Shown here piece by piece: positions 1 to 4,350 of a stretch of 5,242 nucleotides of DNA (positions are counted from its first letter, which is position 1; each line of letters opens with the position of its first letter). The translations under genes and the position numbers were made by a program. Below the pieces are notes generated by a model. The model did no database searches and was not told the origin of the DNA. It saw nothing but the letters and a program-made list of their open reading frames with translations. This DNA comes from Micavibrio sp. UBA5703 (GTDB taxonomy: Bacteria; Pseudomonadota; Alphaproteobacteria; Micavibrionales; Micavibrionaceae): the NCBI GenBank assembly GCA_002420015.1, contig DIHF01000042.1, positions 1 through 5,242 on the forward strand, given 5' to 3'.

Positions 1-689
1 ACGTCAAGGGCGGGCGCTGCGAATCCTGTTCCGGCGACGGCGTCATTAAAATCGAAATGCACTTCCTGCCCGATGTTTATGTCGAGTGCGACGCGTGCAA
101 GGGCGCGCGCTACAACCGCGAAACGCTCGAGATCAAATACAAGGGGCAATCCATCGCCGACATCCTGAACATGAGCGTCGAGGAAGCCGCCGAATTTTTC
201 AAAGCGGTCCCCGTGATCCGCGACAAGATGGAAACGCTCAAGGCCGTTGGCCTCGGCTACATGCAGGTCGGGCAGCAGGCCACCACCTTATCGGGCGGCG
301 AAGCGCAGCGCGTGAAGCTGTCGAAAGAACTCTCCAAACGCTCGACCGGCAAGACGCTCTATATATTGGATGAGCCGACCACAGGGCTGCATTTCGACGA
401 TGTGCGAAAATTGCTTGAGGTTCTTCATACGCTGGTTGATCAGGGCAATACCGTTGTCGTCATCGAACACAATCTGGACGTCATCAAAACCGCCGACTAC
501 ATCATCGACATCGGGCCCGAGGGTGGCCACAAGGGCGGGCAAATCGTCGCCGCCGGAACCCCCGAAGACATCTGCCGAAGCCCGGAAAGCTATACGGGCC
601 GGTTCCTCAGCCCCCTCCTCGCCCCTGTTGCTGACTCGTTGGTGTCATCCCGAGCGAAGTTACGGACCGCAAAGCGGGCCGTGACATAG
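1..689 (+). CDS. uvrA: UvrA, excinuclease ABC subunit A (3' part only)
   Basis: This is the C-terminal part of UvrA, the ATPase that finds DNA damage and loads UvrB in nucleotide excision repair. The gene starts upstream of the window; the reading frame is already open at base 3. Seen in order: a zinc module CESC, 19 residues, then CDAC (about bases 18-101); the ABC signature LSGGEAQR (near 291-314); the Walker B segment YILDEPTTGLHF (near 360-395); and the switch histidine in VIEHNLDV (near 460-483). Together these are the second ATPase domain of UvrA, so identification is secure. The family normally ends shortly after a motif like YTGRFLSPLL. Here about 22 more residues follow, and the last 15 or so are encoded by a palindromic repeat that also supplies the TAG stop. 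The tail is therefore probably not functional family sequence. Confidence 0.96.
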   Translation, partial: VKGGRCESCSGDGVIKIEMHFLPDVYVECDACKGARYNRETLEIKYKGQSIADILNMSVEEAAEFFKAVPVIRDKMETLKAVGLGYMQVGQQATTLSGGEAQRVKLSKELSKRSTGKTLYILDEPTTGLHFDDVRKLLEVLHTLVDQGNTVVVIEHNLDVIKTADYIIDIGPEGGHKGGQIVAAGTPEDICRSPESYTGRFLSPLLAPVADSLVSSRAKLRTAKRAVT

Positions 690-700
690 CCGAGGGATCT
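643..700. repeat. Palindromic repeat element overlapping the 3' end of uvrA
   Basis: The element opens with TGTCATCCCGAGCGAAGT and closes with CCGAGGGATCT. ATCCC (647-651) can pair with GGGAT (694-698). Inside is a nearly perfect hairpin: ACGGACCGC (662-670), loop AAA, GCGGGCCGT (674-682), with one mismatch. TGTCA (643-647) is also complementary to TGACA (682-686). This GTCATCCCGAG...GAGGGATCT form resembles dispersed intergenic repeats seen in many proteobacterial genomes. Copy number cannot be judged from one window. Confidence 0.7.
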
Positions 701-731
701 TTGCAGTCGGCTATTCACGAAGATTCCCCCG

Positions 732-779
732 AATCGTCATCCCACCCCCCAATCGTCATCCCACATCCTTCGTCATCCC
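732..779. repeat. Short direct repeats, probable repeat-element remnants
   Basis: The 14-mer AATCGTCATCCCAC occurs at 732-745 and again at 751-764. A third related start, TTCGTCATCCCC, begins at 769 and leads into the full palindromic element downstream. The spacing (19 then 18 bases between starts) is too irregular and the number of units too small for a CRISPR or a regular satellite. The best reading is a pile-up of truncated 5' ends of the GTCATCC element family. Confidence 0.6.
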
Positions 780-839
780 CGCGGCCCGGCGAACCCCGGC
801 CTTGAGCCGGGGGAAGACGGGCTAAAACGGCGGGGATCC
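772..839. repeat. Nested palindromic intergenic repeat (GTCATCCCCGC...GCGGGGATCC)
   Basis: Three nested stems are visible: outer ATCCCCGC (775-782) with GCGGGGAT (830-837); middle GCCCG (784-788) with CGGGC (818-822); inner CCCCGGC (794-800) with GCCGGGG (806-812) around a CTTGA loop. All three are perfect, so the transcript should fold into a long rod. It lies in the gene-free DNA after uvrA. The form is typical of dispersed intergenic repeats of Alphaproteobacteria. Confidence 0.75.
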
Positions 840-842
840 AGA

Positions 843-870
843 AAAAGCGCGGCCTTTGGCCGCTCCTTTT
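843..870 (+). terminator. Possible intrinsic terminator downstream of uvrA
   Basis: A perfect 6-bp G+C stem, GCGGCC (849-854) and GGCCGC (858-863), encloses a TTT loop. It is preceded by a run of A and followed by TCCTTTT. The T tract is interrupted on the plus strand and is better (GCTTTTT) on the minus strand, so it may work in either direction. It sits about 160 bases after the uvrA stop and ahead of the next promoter. Confidence 0.5.
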
Positions 871-934
871 CAATGGGCCGCCGCACCAAAACCCCAACAA
901 AATCAACCAAATCACCCCACCCCGCACAAAAAAC

Positions 935-963
935 TTGATTTCCATATTAAAATTATGTTAATT
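935..963 (+). promoter_or_regulatory. Putative promoter with CtrA-like box for the gene at 1013
   Basis: TTAA (947-950), seven bases, TTAA (958-961) is a perfect match to the TTAA-N7-TTAA consensus of the alphaproteobacterial response regulator CtrA. The surrounding 30 bases match the region before the gene at 1988 at 23 positions. A possible sigma-70-type pair is TTGATT (935-940), a 17-base spacer, then TTAATT (958-963), although the -10 is poor. In that arrangement the box lies across the spacer and -10. Whether CtrA would activate or repress cannot be decided from the sequence. Confidence 0.55.
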
Positions 964-973
964 TGCTGTCGTT

Positions 974-994
974 ATCGCAACACGCGATTTTTTT
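974..994 (+). promoter_or_regulatory. Short hairpin plus T-run in the leader of the gene at 1013
   Basis: ATCGC (974-978), loop AACAC, GCGAT (984-988) forms a perfect 5-bp stem that runs straight into seven T (988-994). It lies between the predicted promoter and the ribosome binding site GAGGGA. The layout is that of a small intrinsic terminator or attenuator, but the stem is short, so activity is doubtful. Confidence 0.3.
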
Positions 995-1012
995 GAAATT
1001 GAGGGAACAAAT

Positions 1013-1873
1013 ATGACGACGAACCAAGATGCAATAAATGCTGCAGATAAAAAAGCCGCTGGGGACGACATCGGGTTTAGATTGGACCCGCAAAGAGCTA
1101 GGGAATATAAATCGGCTGATACGAATAAAAAAGACGCTGCCGTTAAGGCACTTGAGCGGGTGATAGATCCAGTTCATCCATTAGCAAAATTGGCAAAAAA
1201 CCATACACTTCACGTTATAGTCGCCATGCTTGCAAGCAGTTACATCACGCAATGTAAATACGCCCCTGCAGAAAGTGAAAAGCCTCTCACAGCCGACCAA
1301 CTGAAAATCAGGGAATTGAACGCGCAGGTAGACAAACTCAAGGAAGAAAAAGTTGCAATAGCTGGTAAAGCAGAGGCAGATTGCACCAAGAAAATAGCTG
1401 AAACCCAATCAACGCCATATAGCACCCAACGGGAGAAAACCGTCGATGATGAGAAAGATATCGCCTACTTCCCGGCACAAAGCCTCCGGGGGAAAAAGCG
1501 CGACGATGTCTTGAAAGAACTTAACACGGCGGGTCAGATCGCATCGACAGATGCCGGCCCTTACGTGGCATGGGGCACCGATCCGCACAATGTTAACGGC
1601 CGCGTAATTGCTGTTAAGAACGCGTCAACTCTGCTCGCAAACGAACAGGCTCGCAGTACTCTGGCAGATATGCTTGGCAAAATATACGAAAGTCCGGGCT
1701 ACAACGATCGTAACGGGAAACCTAAGTTGTACTTTATTTTTACGGCAGCACAAAACAACGGTCACGCTGAGTTACAGTTAAACCAAAGCGAGCCGGGCAC
1801 CTCTGGTGCAGGCATACAATTGGGGGCCACAGAAATCAAATATCAGGCGCAGCCGGAGGCCACTCAACCTTAA
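1013..1873 (+). CDS. Hypothetical protein with a possible membrane segment and coiled coil
   Basis: The family is not recognised. The protein has 286 residues. The start is supported by GAGGGA at 1001-1006, six bases upstream of the ATG. It has a charged soluble N-terminus (about 1-62), a short hydrophobic stretch (about 65-79, HVIVAMLASSYIT, marginal as a membrane helix), a predicted coiled coil (about 92-130, heptad positions I99, L102, V106, L109, I116), and a mixed-composition C-terminal domain (about 145-275). The layout suggests a single-pass membrane protein with a coiled-coil stalk, topology unknown. C81 follows the hydrophobic stretch but is not in a lipobox. The gene ends in tandem in-frame TAA TAA. 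Its base composition is visibly more A+T-rich than uvrA or bdhA, which fits acquired or fast-evolving DNA. A promoter module matching that of the gene at 1988 suggests shared control. Confidence 0.85.
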   Translation: MTTNQDAINAADKKAAGDDIGFRLDPQRAREYKSADTNKKDAAVKALERVIDPVHPLAKLAKNHTLHVIVAMLASSYITQCKYAPAESEKPLTADQLKIRELNAQVDKLKEEKVAIAGKAEADCTKKIAETQSTPYSTQREKTVDDEKDIAYFPAQSLRGKKRDDVLKELNTAGQIASTDAGPYVAWGTDPHNVNGRVIAVKNASTLLANEQARSTLADMLGKIYESPGYNDRNGKPKLYFIFTAAQNNGHAELQLNQSEPGTSGAGIQLGATEIKYQAQPEATQP

Positions 1874-1897
1874 TAATGGAATTCTGATAATAAAAGT

Positions 1898-1927
1898 TTG
1901 CATTTGATATTAACGTTATGTTAATAT
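1898..1927 (+). promoter_or_regulatory. Putative promoter with palindromic CtrA-like box for the gene at 1988
   Basis: TTAA (1910-1913), seven bases, TTAA (1921-1924) matches the CtrA consensus TTAA-N7-TTAA. The box sits inside a perfect inverted repeat: ATATTAAC (1907-1914), spacer GTTAT, GTTAATAT (1920-1927). A possible -35 TTGCAT (1898-1903) lies 17 bases before TTAATA (1921-1926). All elements align without gaps with the module at 935-963, offset by exactly 963 bases. The perfect dyad would also suit a dimeric repressor other than CtrA. Confidence 0.55.
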
Positions 1928-1987
1928 ACAAACATCAAGAAACGATAGGCGGTTTTAACTTTAATAGAAGGATGACGGAGAGAAACA

Positions 1988-2329
1988 ATGGCAGCAGTAG
2001 AAGAAACCAAACAGGCACTAAGCAGCGCAGCCAGCGGCGGCTGGAGCCTTGCGAAGACCTTTGCGAAATATAGTCCTTACATTGCGTCAGTTGTCGTGGC
2101 AACAGGATTGTACTTTAGCCCCCTTGGCGTAGGCACCTCGCTCGCAGGCCTTTTCAAAACAGGGGCTACCAAAATAGCAGGTGGTACAGCGCACGCTTTT
2201 CAATATGGTGCCGACGCAATAGAACATTTCTCAGATGCATCAGCCTCTGTGTCTGAAGTTGTTGAGAAAGGGGCAGAGACGCTAACAAAAAGCCCCTCAA
2301 CAGCCCCCGTTGCAGACATGCTTAATTAG
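1988..2329 (+). CDS. Small hypothetical membrane-associated protein
   Basis: The family is not recognised. The protein has 113 residues. The start is supported by GGAG at 1977-1980, seven bases before the ATG. The N-terminus (1-28) is polar and alanine/serine-rich. Residues about 29-56 (YSPYIASVVVATGLYFSPLG onward) are hydrophobic and glycine-rich, enough for one membrane helix or a re-entrant hairpin. The C-terminal half (about 60-105) is alanine-rich and probably amphipathic helix. No catalytic motif or signal peptidase site is apparent. It lies 114 bases after the preceding unknown gene on the same strand, but has its own copy of the same promoter module and is followed by a strong terminator. 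It may be its own transcription unit, co-regulated with the upstream gene. A pore-forming or structural role is possible but unsupported. Confidence 0.8.
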   Translation: MAAVEETKQALSSAASGGWSLAKTFAKYSPYIASVVVATGLYFSPLGVGTSLAGLFKTGATKIAGGTAHAFQYGADAIEHFSDASASVSEVVEKGAETLTKSPSTAPVADMLN

Positions 2330-2350
2330 TAAATAAACTTTCTTCAAATC

Positions 2351-2380
2351 AAAGGCCGGGGTTCCCGGCCTTTTTATTTC
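2351..2380 (+). terminator. Strong intrinsic terminator, possibly bidirectional
   Basis: AAAGGCCGGG (2351-2360), loop GTT, CCCGGCCTTT (2364-2373) form a perfect 10-bp stem, followed by TTATTT. It ends the transcript of the gene at 1988, 22 bases after its stop. The minus-strand gene that converges on it has its TAA stop at 2374-2376, immediately next to the stem, so the same hairpin probably ends that transcript too. The T-run is weaker on the minus strand (CCTTTGATTT). Confidence 0.88.
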
Positions 2381-3075
2381 TGGCCGTGGTGGCCGATATG
2401 CAACCCGCCCATTAAAAACGCCAGCGCCGCGCAAGCGCTCAGGCAATCGCCTAAAATGGTGTGGCCGGGAAGATAGCCCGCCTTCATAAGAATTTCGAGC
2501 GCGACCAGCCCGATAAAGAAACACGCATAAAACAAGCCCGGCGCGGCGCGGTGTTTTTGCCACGCTGCCGCAAGTTTTTTGCGGTGATAAAGCCCAAGGC
2601 CCACGCCGTAAATCACCGCCAGCATTATCATCCAGCGTACCAGTGCAATAAACCCGACCAGCGTGATTTCCGTGTGCTCCGGCATGCCGCGCAGCGACAG
2701 CGCCACCAGATCCCTGACGCTATGAACGACCCAGTCGTCATGCGTCCCCTTCAGGATGGTAAGGCCCCAGTTCATCTCCTCCGCCGCCATGAACAGCGCC
2801 AGCAGCGACAACAGGGCAAGTTTCTTCCACCGCCCCTTCCAGCTCTCCATGTTCAGCGCAGAAATTCCCTTCACCCCGTAACCGAACGCAATGAGGTAAA
2901 ATAAAACGGCGAGGTTGGAAAACGCGCCGTATTCCGACAGGAACACTGCCTTTAGCGGCGGCGTGACATAAGCCAGCGCCGCCACGGCGAACGCCCCGCC
3001 AATCAGCGCCAGAAACAACCATCGTTCCGCGCTCCATTCTTTCATTTTCGCCGATTTTTCTTTTTTAGCCGCCAT
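2374..3075 (-). CDS. Multi-pass inner-membrane protein of unknown function
   Basis: A 233-residue hydrophobic protein with about six likely membrane helices (near residues 18-36, 50-68, 86-98, 139-162, 180-197 and 207-225) and a basic, lysine-rich N-terminus. The feature that stands out is AAEEMNWG (residues 97-104) at the end of the third helix. It recalls uncharacterised bacterial membrane proteins carrying a conserved EExSWGQ motif; this link is from memory and not tested. A histidine-rich end (HIGHHGQK) closes the protein. The start at 3075 is the first ATG after the upstream extended -10 element; no clear Shine-Dalgarno is visible, and an internal ATG at codon 11 is an alternative. It lies downstream of tRNA-Phe on the same strand and converges on the gene at 1988. 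Function cannot be assigned. Confidence 0.8.
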   Translation of the reverse strand: MAAKKEKSAKMKEWSAERWLFLALIGGAFAVAALAYVTPPLKAVFLSEYGAFSNLAVLFYLIAFGYGVKGISALNMESWKGRWKKLALLSLLALFMAAEEMNWGLTILKGTHDDWVVHSVRDLVALSLRGMPEHTEITLVGFIALVRWMIMLAVIYGVGLGLYHRKKLAAAWQKHRAAPGLFYACFFIGLVALEILMKAGYLPGHTILGDCLSACAALAFLMGGLHIGHHGQK

Positions 3076-3107
3076 GATCCGGGCCGATGTGAGATACGTT
3101 CACCCCC

Positions 3108-3116
3108 ATTGTACCA
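3108..3116 (-). promoter_or_regulatory. Extended -10 promoter candidate for the membrane protein
   Basis: Read on the minus strand, TGG (3116-3114) is followed by TACAAT (3113-3108): an extended -10 element with five of six matches to TATAAT. No convincing -35 is found 17 bases further upstream, which is usual for extended -10 promoters. Transcription would start near 3101, giving a leader of about 25 bases. It would let the gene be expressed independently of the tRNA. Confidence 0.45.
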
Positions 3117-3166
3117 GCCAAAGCCTTGATGATCTATTGAGATTAGATTGGATTTTAGGGGGATGG

Positions 3167-3241
3167 TGGTGCCCGGGGGCGGGATTGAACCACCGACACG
3201 GCGATTTTCAGTCGCCTGCTCTACCACTGAGCTACCCGGGC
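3167..3241 (-). tRNA. tRNA-Phe (anticodon GAA)
   Basis: A complete 75-base cloverleaf with an encoded CCA end. Acceptor stem GCCCGGG pairs with CCCGGGC (7 bp), discriminator A. The D stem is GCTC/GAGC with a short 7-base loop AGTGGTA. The anticodon stem GGCGA/TCGCC encloses CTGAAAA, giving anticodon GAA. The variable loop is GTGTC, and the T stem GGTGG/CCGCC (one G-U pair) encloses TTCAATC. All positions expected of bacterial elongator tRNA-Phe are present. It reads phenylalanine codons UUU and UUC. No intrinsic terminator is visible between it and the membrane-protein gene 91 bases downstream. Confidence 0.97.
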
Positions 3242-3246
3242 TGCCT

Positions 3247-3267
3247 TTTGCCCTAAAACAGGGCAAA
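3247..3267 (-). other. Hairpin in the tRNA-Phe 5' leader
   Basis: TTTGCCCT (3247-3254) and AGGGCAAA (3260-3267) form a perfect 8-bp stem around a 5-base loop, ending five bases before the mature tRNA 5' end. On the minus strand it is not followed by a T-run, so it is not a terminator in that direction. It could help present the precursor for RNase P processing, but that is a guess. Confidence 0.4.
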
Positions 3268-3280
3268 TATTTGATATGCG

Positions 3281-3309
3281 CTTATAAAATAAGCCTCGGG
3301 CTGTGTCCA
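3281..3309 (-). promoter_or_regulatory. Sigma-70-type promoter of tRNA-Phe
   Basis: On the minus strand, TGGACA (3309-3304; five of six matches to TTGACA) is followed after exactly 17 bases by TATAAG (3286-3281; five of six matches to TATAAT). Transcription would begin near 3274, about 33 bases ahead of the tRNA. It is the best housekeeping promoter in the window and explains how the tRNA is expressed separately from the upstream acyltransferase gene. Confidence 0.7.
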
Positions 3310-3313
3310 GCCC
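3298..3313 (-). terminator. Weak hairpin after the acyltransferase gene
   Basis: GGGCTG (3298-3303) and CAGCCC (3308-3313) form a perfect 6-bp stem with a 4-base loop, 17 bases after the acyltransferase stop. On the minus strand GAGGCTTATTTTAT follows, which is only a poor T tract. The -35 of the tRNA promoter lies within this hairpin. Termination here is possible but not strongly supported. Confidence 0.3.
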
Positions 3314-3329
3314 TTAAATATACCTGTCC

Positions 3330-4199
3330 TTACCAGCGCCGTGTCGTCCAGAGCCACTGCGCGGGATGTTCCAATATCCATGCGCCCAGAATATCGTTGA
3401 TTTTAGCGGTAATGGCCGGAACGTCGGCCTTGTTATCGCCCGTCAATTCCACATCCACGCGGCGACACTCCATACGGAAATGCGCGCCCTTCTCCCGCAC
3501 GACAAAGCCGATATAAAGCGGTACATTGTACCGGCACACCAAAAGCGCCGGGGCATGATTGGTCATGGCCGGGACGCCCATAAACGGCGCCTCGATCCCC
3601 TGTGACTCCTTCTGGTCGACCAGCATGCCGATAAAATAACCCTTCTGCACGGCCTGCATGGCGCGCTTCATACTGTCGGAACCCTTGGGGACCAGTTCGC
3701 CCGTACATATCGCCTCGCGGTATTTTTTTAAGGCGCGATCGAGGATTGCGTTGTTGACACTGCGGTAAAAACTGAGCTGCGGCTTTTGCATTTTGTAGGA
3801 CGGCGCTGGCGAAAGCTCCCAGTTGCCGCAATGACCACTAAGCGCCACGCCGCCAGAATTTTCCGGGACACCCTTCACCGCCTCCTCCAGCCCGACGTAA
3901 CGAAAACGGGCAGGATCGTCGAGAATACGCTTGCTATGCGGGATTTCGCCAAAAACGCGCCCGGCATTCTCCCACATCTCCAGCGCCAGATTTTGTCTTT
4001 CCACTTCCGTAAGCTGCGGCAAGAAGCGGGCGATATTTTCGAGAGCGCGCTTGTGTCTCCTCATGCGCGGGCCGATCATACGCATGACCTTCCCGCCCGC
4101 TGCGGAGGCAGCATCCACCGGCATCACGCCGAGCGCCTTTAGCACGCCGATGATAAGTACGGCCTCCAGCCTGTGTTTGATCTCTCTTGCAACGCTCAT
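3330..4199 (-). CDS. Lipid A biosynthesis acyltransferase (LpxL/HtrB family)
   Basis: Members of this family transfer a fatty acyl chain to the lipid A precursor at the inner face of the cytoplasmic membrane. Counting from the ATG at 4199 the protein has 289 residues, the usual length. The hydrophobic N-terminus (about 12-26) fits membrane anchoring. The catalytic HX4E motif is GHCGNWE (H123, E128). Other family blocks are FYRSVNNAILDRALKKYR (144-161), DQKESQG (195-201) with APFMGVPAMTNHAPALL (204-220), and the closing WLWTTRRW (282-289). The frame stays open upstream to 4502, but that extension runs antisense to bdhA and lacks family features, so 4199 is preferred although no strong Shine-Dalgarno is seen. 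It is divergent from bdhA. Which acyl chain and position it serves cannot be told, so no gene symbol is assigned. Confidence 0.9.
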   Translation of the reverse strand: MSVAREIKHRLEAVLIIGVLKALGVMPVDAASAAGGKVMRMIGPRMRRHKRALENIARFLPQLTEVERQNLALEMWENAGRVFGEIPHSKRILDDPARFRYVGLEEAVKGVPENSGGVALSGHCGNWELSPAPSYKMQKPQLSFYRSVNNAILDRALKKYREAICTGELVPKGSDSMKRAMQAVQKGYFIGMLVDQKESQGIEAPFMGVPAMTNHAPALLVCRYNVPLYIGFVVREKGAHFRMECRRVDVELTGDNKADVPAITAKINDILGAWILEHPAQWLWTTRRW

Positions 4200-4231
4200 G
4201 ATAGCCAAGAATAAAGGTTTAGTGAGCAAAG

Positions 4232-4268
4232 CTAATTCAGGAACATCATTATGTCCATGATGAATTAG
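4232..4268. promoter_or_regulatory. Interrupted inverted repeat between the acyltransferase gene and bdhA
   Basis: CTAATT (4232-4237) pairs with AATTAG (4263-4268), and inside it CATCAT (4244-4249) pairs with ATGATG (4257-4262) around TATGTCC; six unpaired bases (CAGGAA) bulge on one side. It lies 32 bases upstream of the acyltransferase start and about 80 upstream of bdhA. It may be a regulator site or leader structure for either divergent gene. No clear -35/-10 pair was found for either gene in this 151-base gap. Confidence 0.35.
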
Positions 4269-4338
4269 GGGGTAACCATGGATAAAGAATAACAAAATAT
4301 AGGCGATGGCTTTATTGCTAATTAAACTAAGGCCAGAC

Positions 4339-4346
4339 AAGGAGGG
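4339..4346 (+). promoter_or_regulatory. Strong ribosome binding site that sets the bdhA start
   Basis: AAGGAGGG is a near-perfect Shine-Dalgarno sequence, four bases ahead of the ATG at 4351. It decides against the in-frame upstream ATG at 4306, which would add 15 residues (MALLLIKLRPDKEGS) absent from the family. Confidence 0.85.
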
Positions 4347-4350
4347 TAGT

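Noticed and set aside
732..779. CRISPR-like or satellite array
   Set aside because: Only three short irregular units with no spacer-like uniformity; they match the 5' ends of the neighbouring palindromic repeat.
1226..1258. Lipoprotein signal in the 286-residue unknown protein (hydrophobic stretch ending in Cys81)
   Set aside because: The cysteine is preceded by ITQ, not a lipobox, and lies too far from the N-terminus.
953..1408. Minus-strand open frames opposite the unknown gene at 1013
   Set aside because: They lack ribosome binding sites and recognisable protein features and lie opposite a well-supported gene with promoter and Shine-Dalgarno.
1013..2329. Toxin-antitoxin or phage-defence pair
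   Set aside because: The genes are not overlapping, have separate promoter modules, and show no toxin, nuclease or DNA-binding motif.
3167..3241. tRNA-Phe as an integration site for a mobile element
   Set aside because: No second copy of the tRNA 3' end, no integrase and no element boundary is visible in the window.
3148..3516. Plus-strand open frame across the tRNA and acyltransferase 3' end
   Set aside because: It is antisense to a tRNA and a conserved gene, so it is a chance frame.
4306..4350. Upstream in-frame ATG for bdhA
   Set aside because: It adds 15 non-family residues, and the strong AAGGAGGG at 4339-4346 points to the ATG at 4351.
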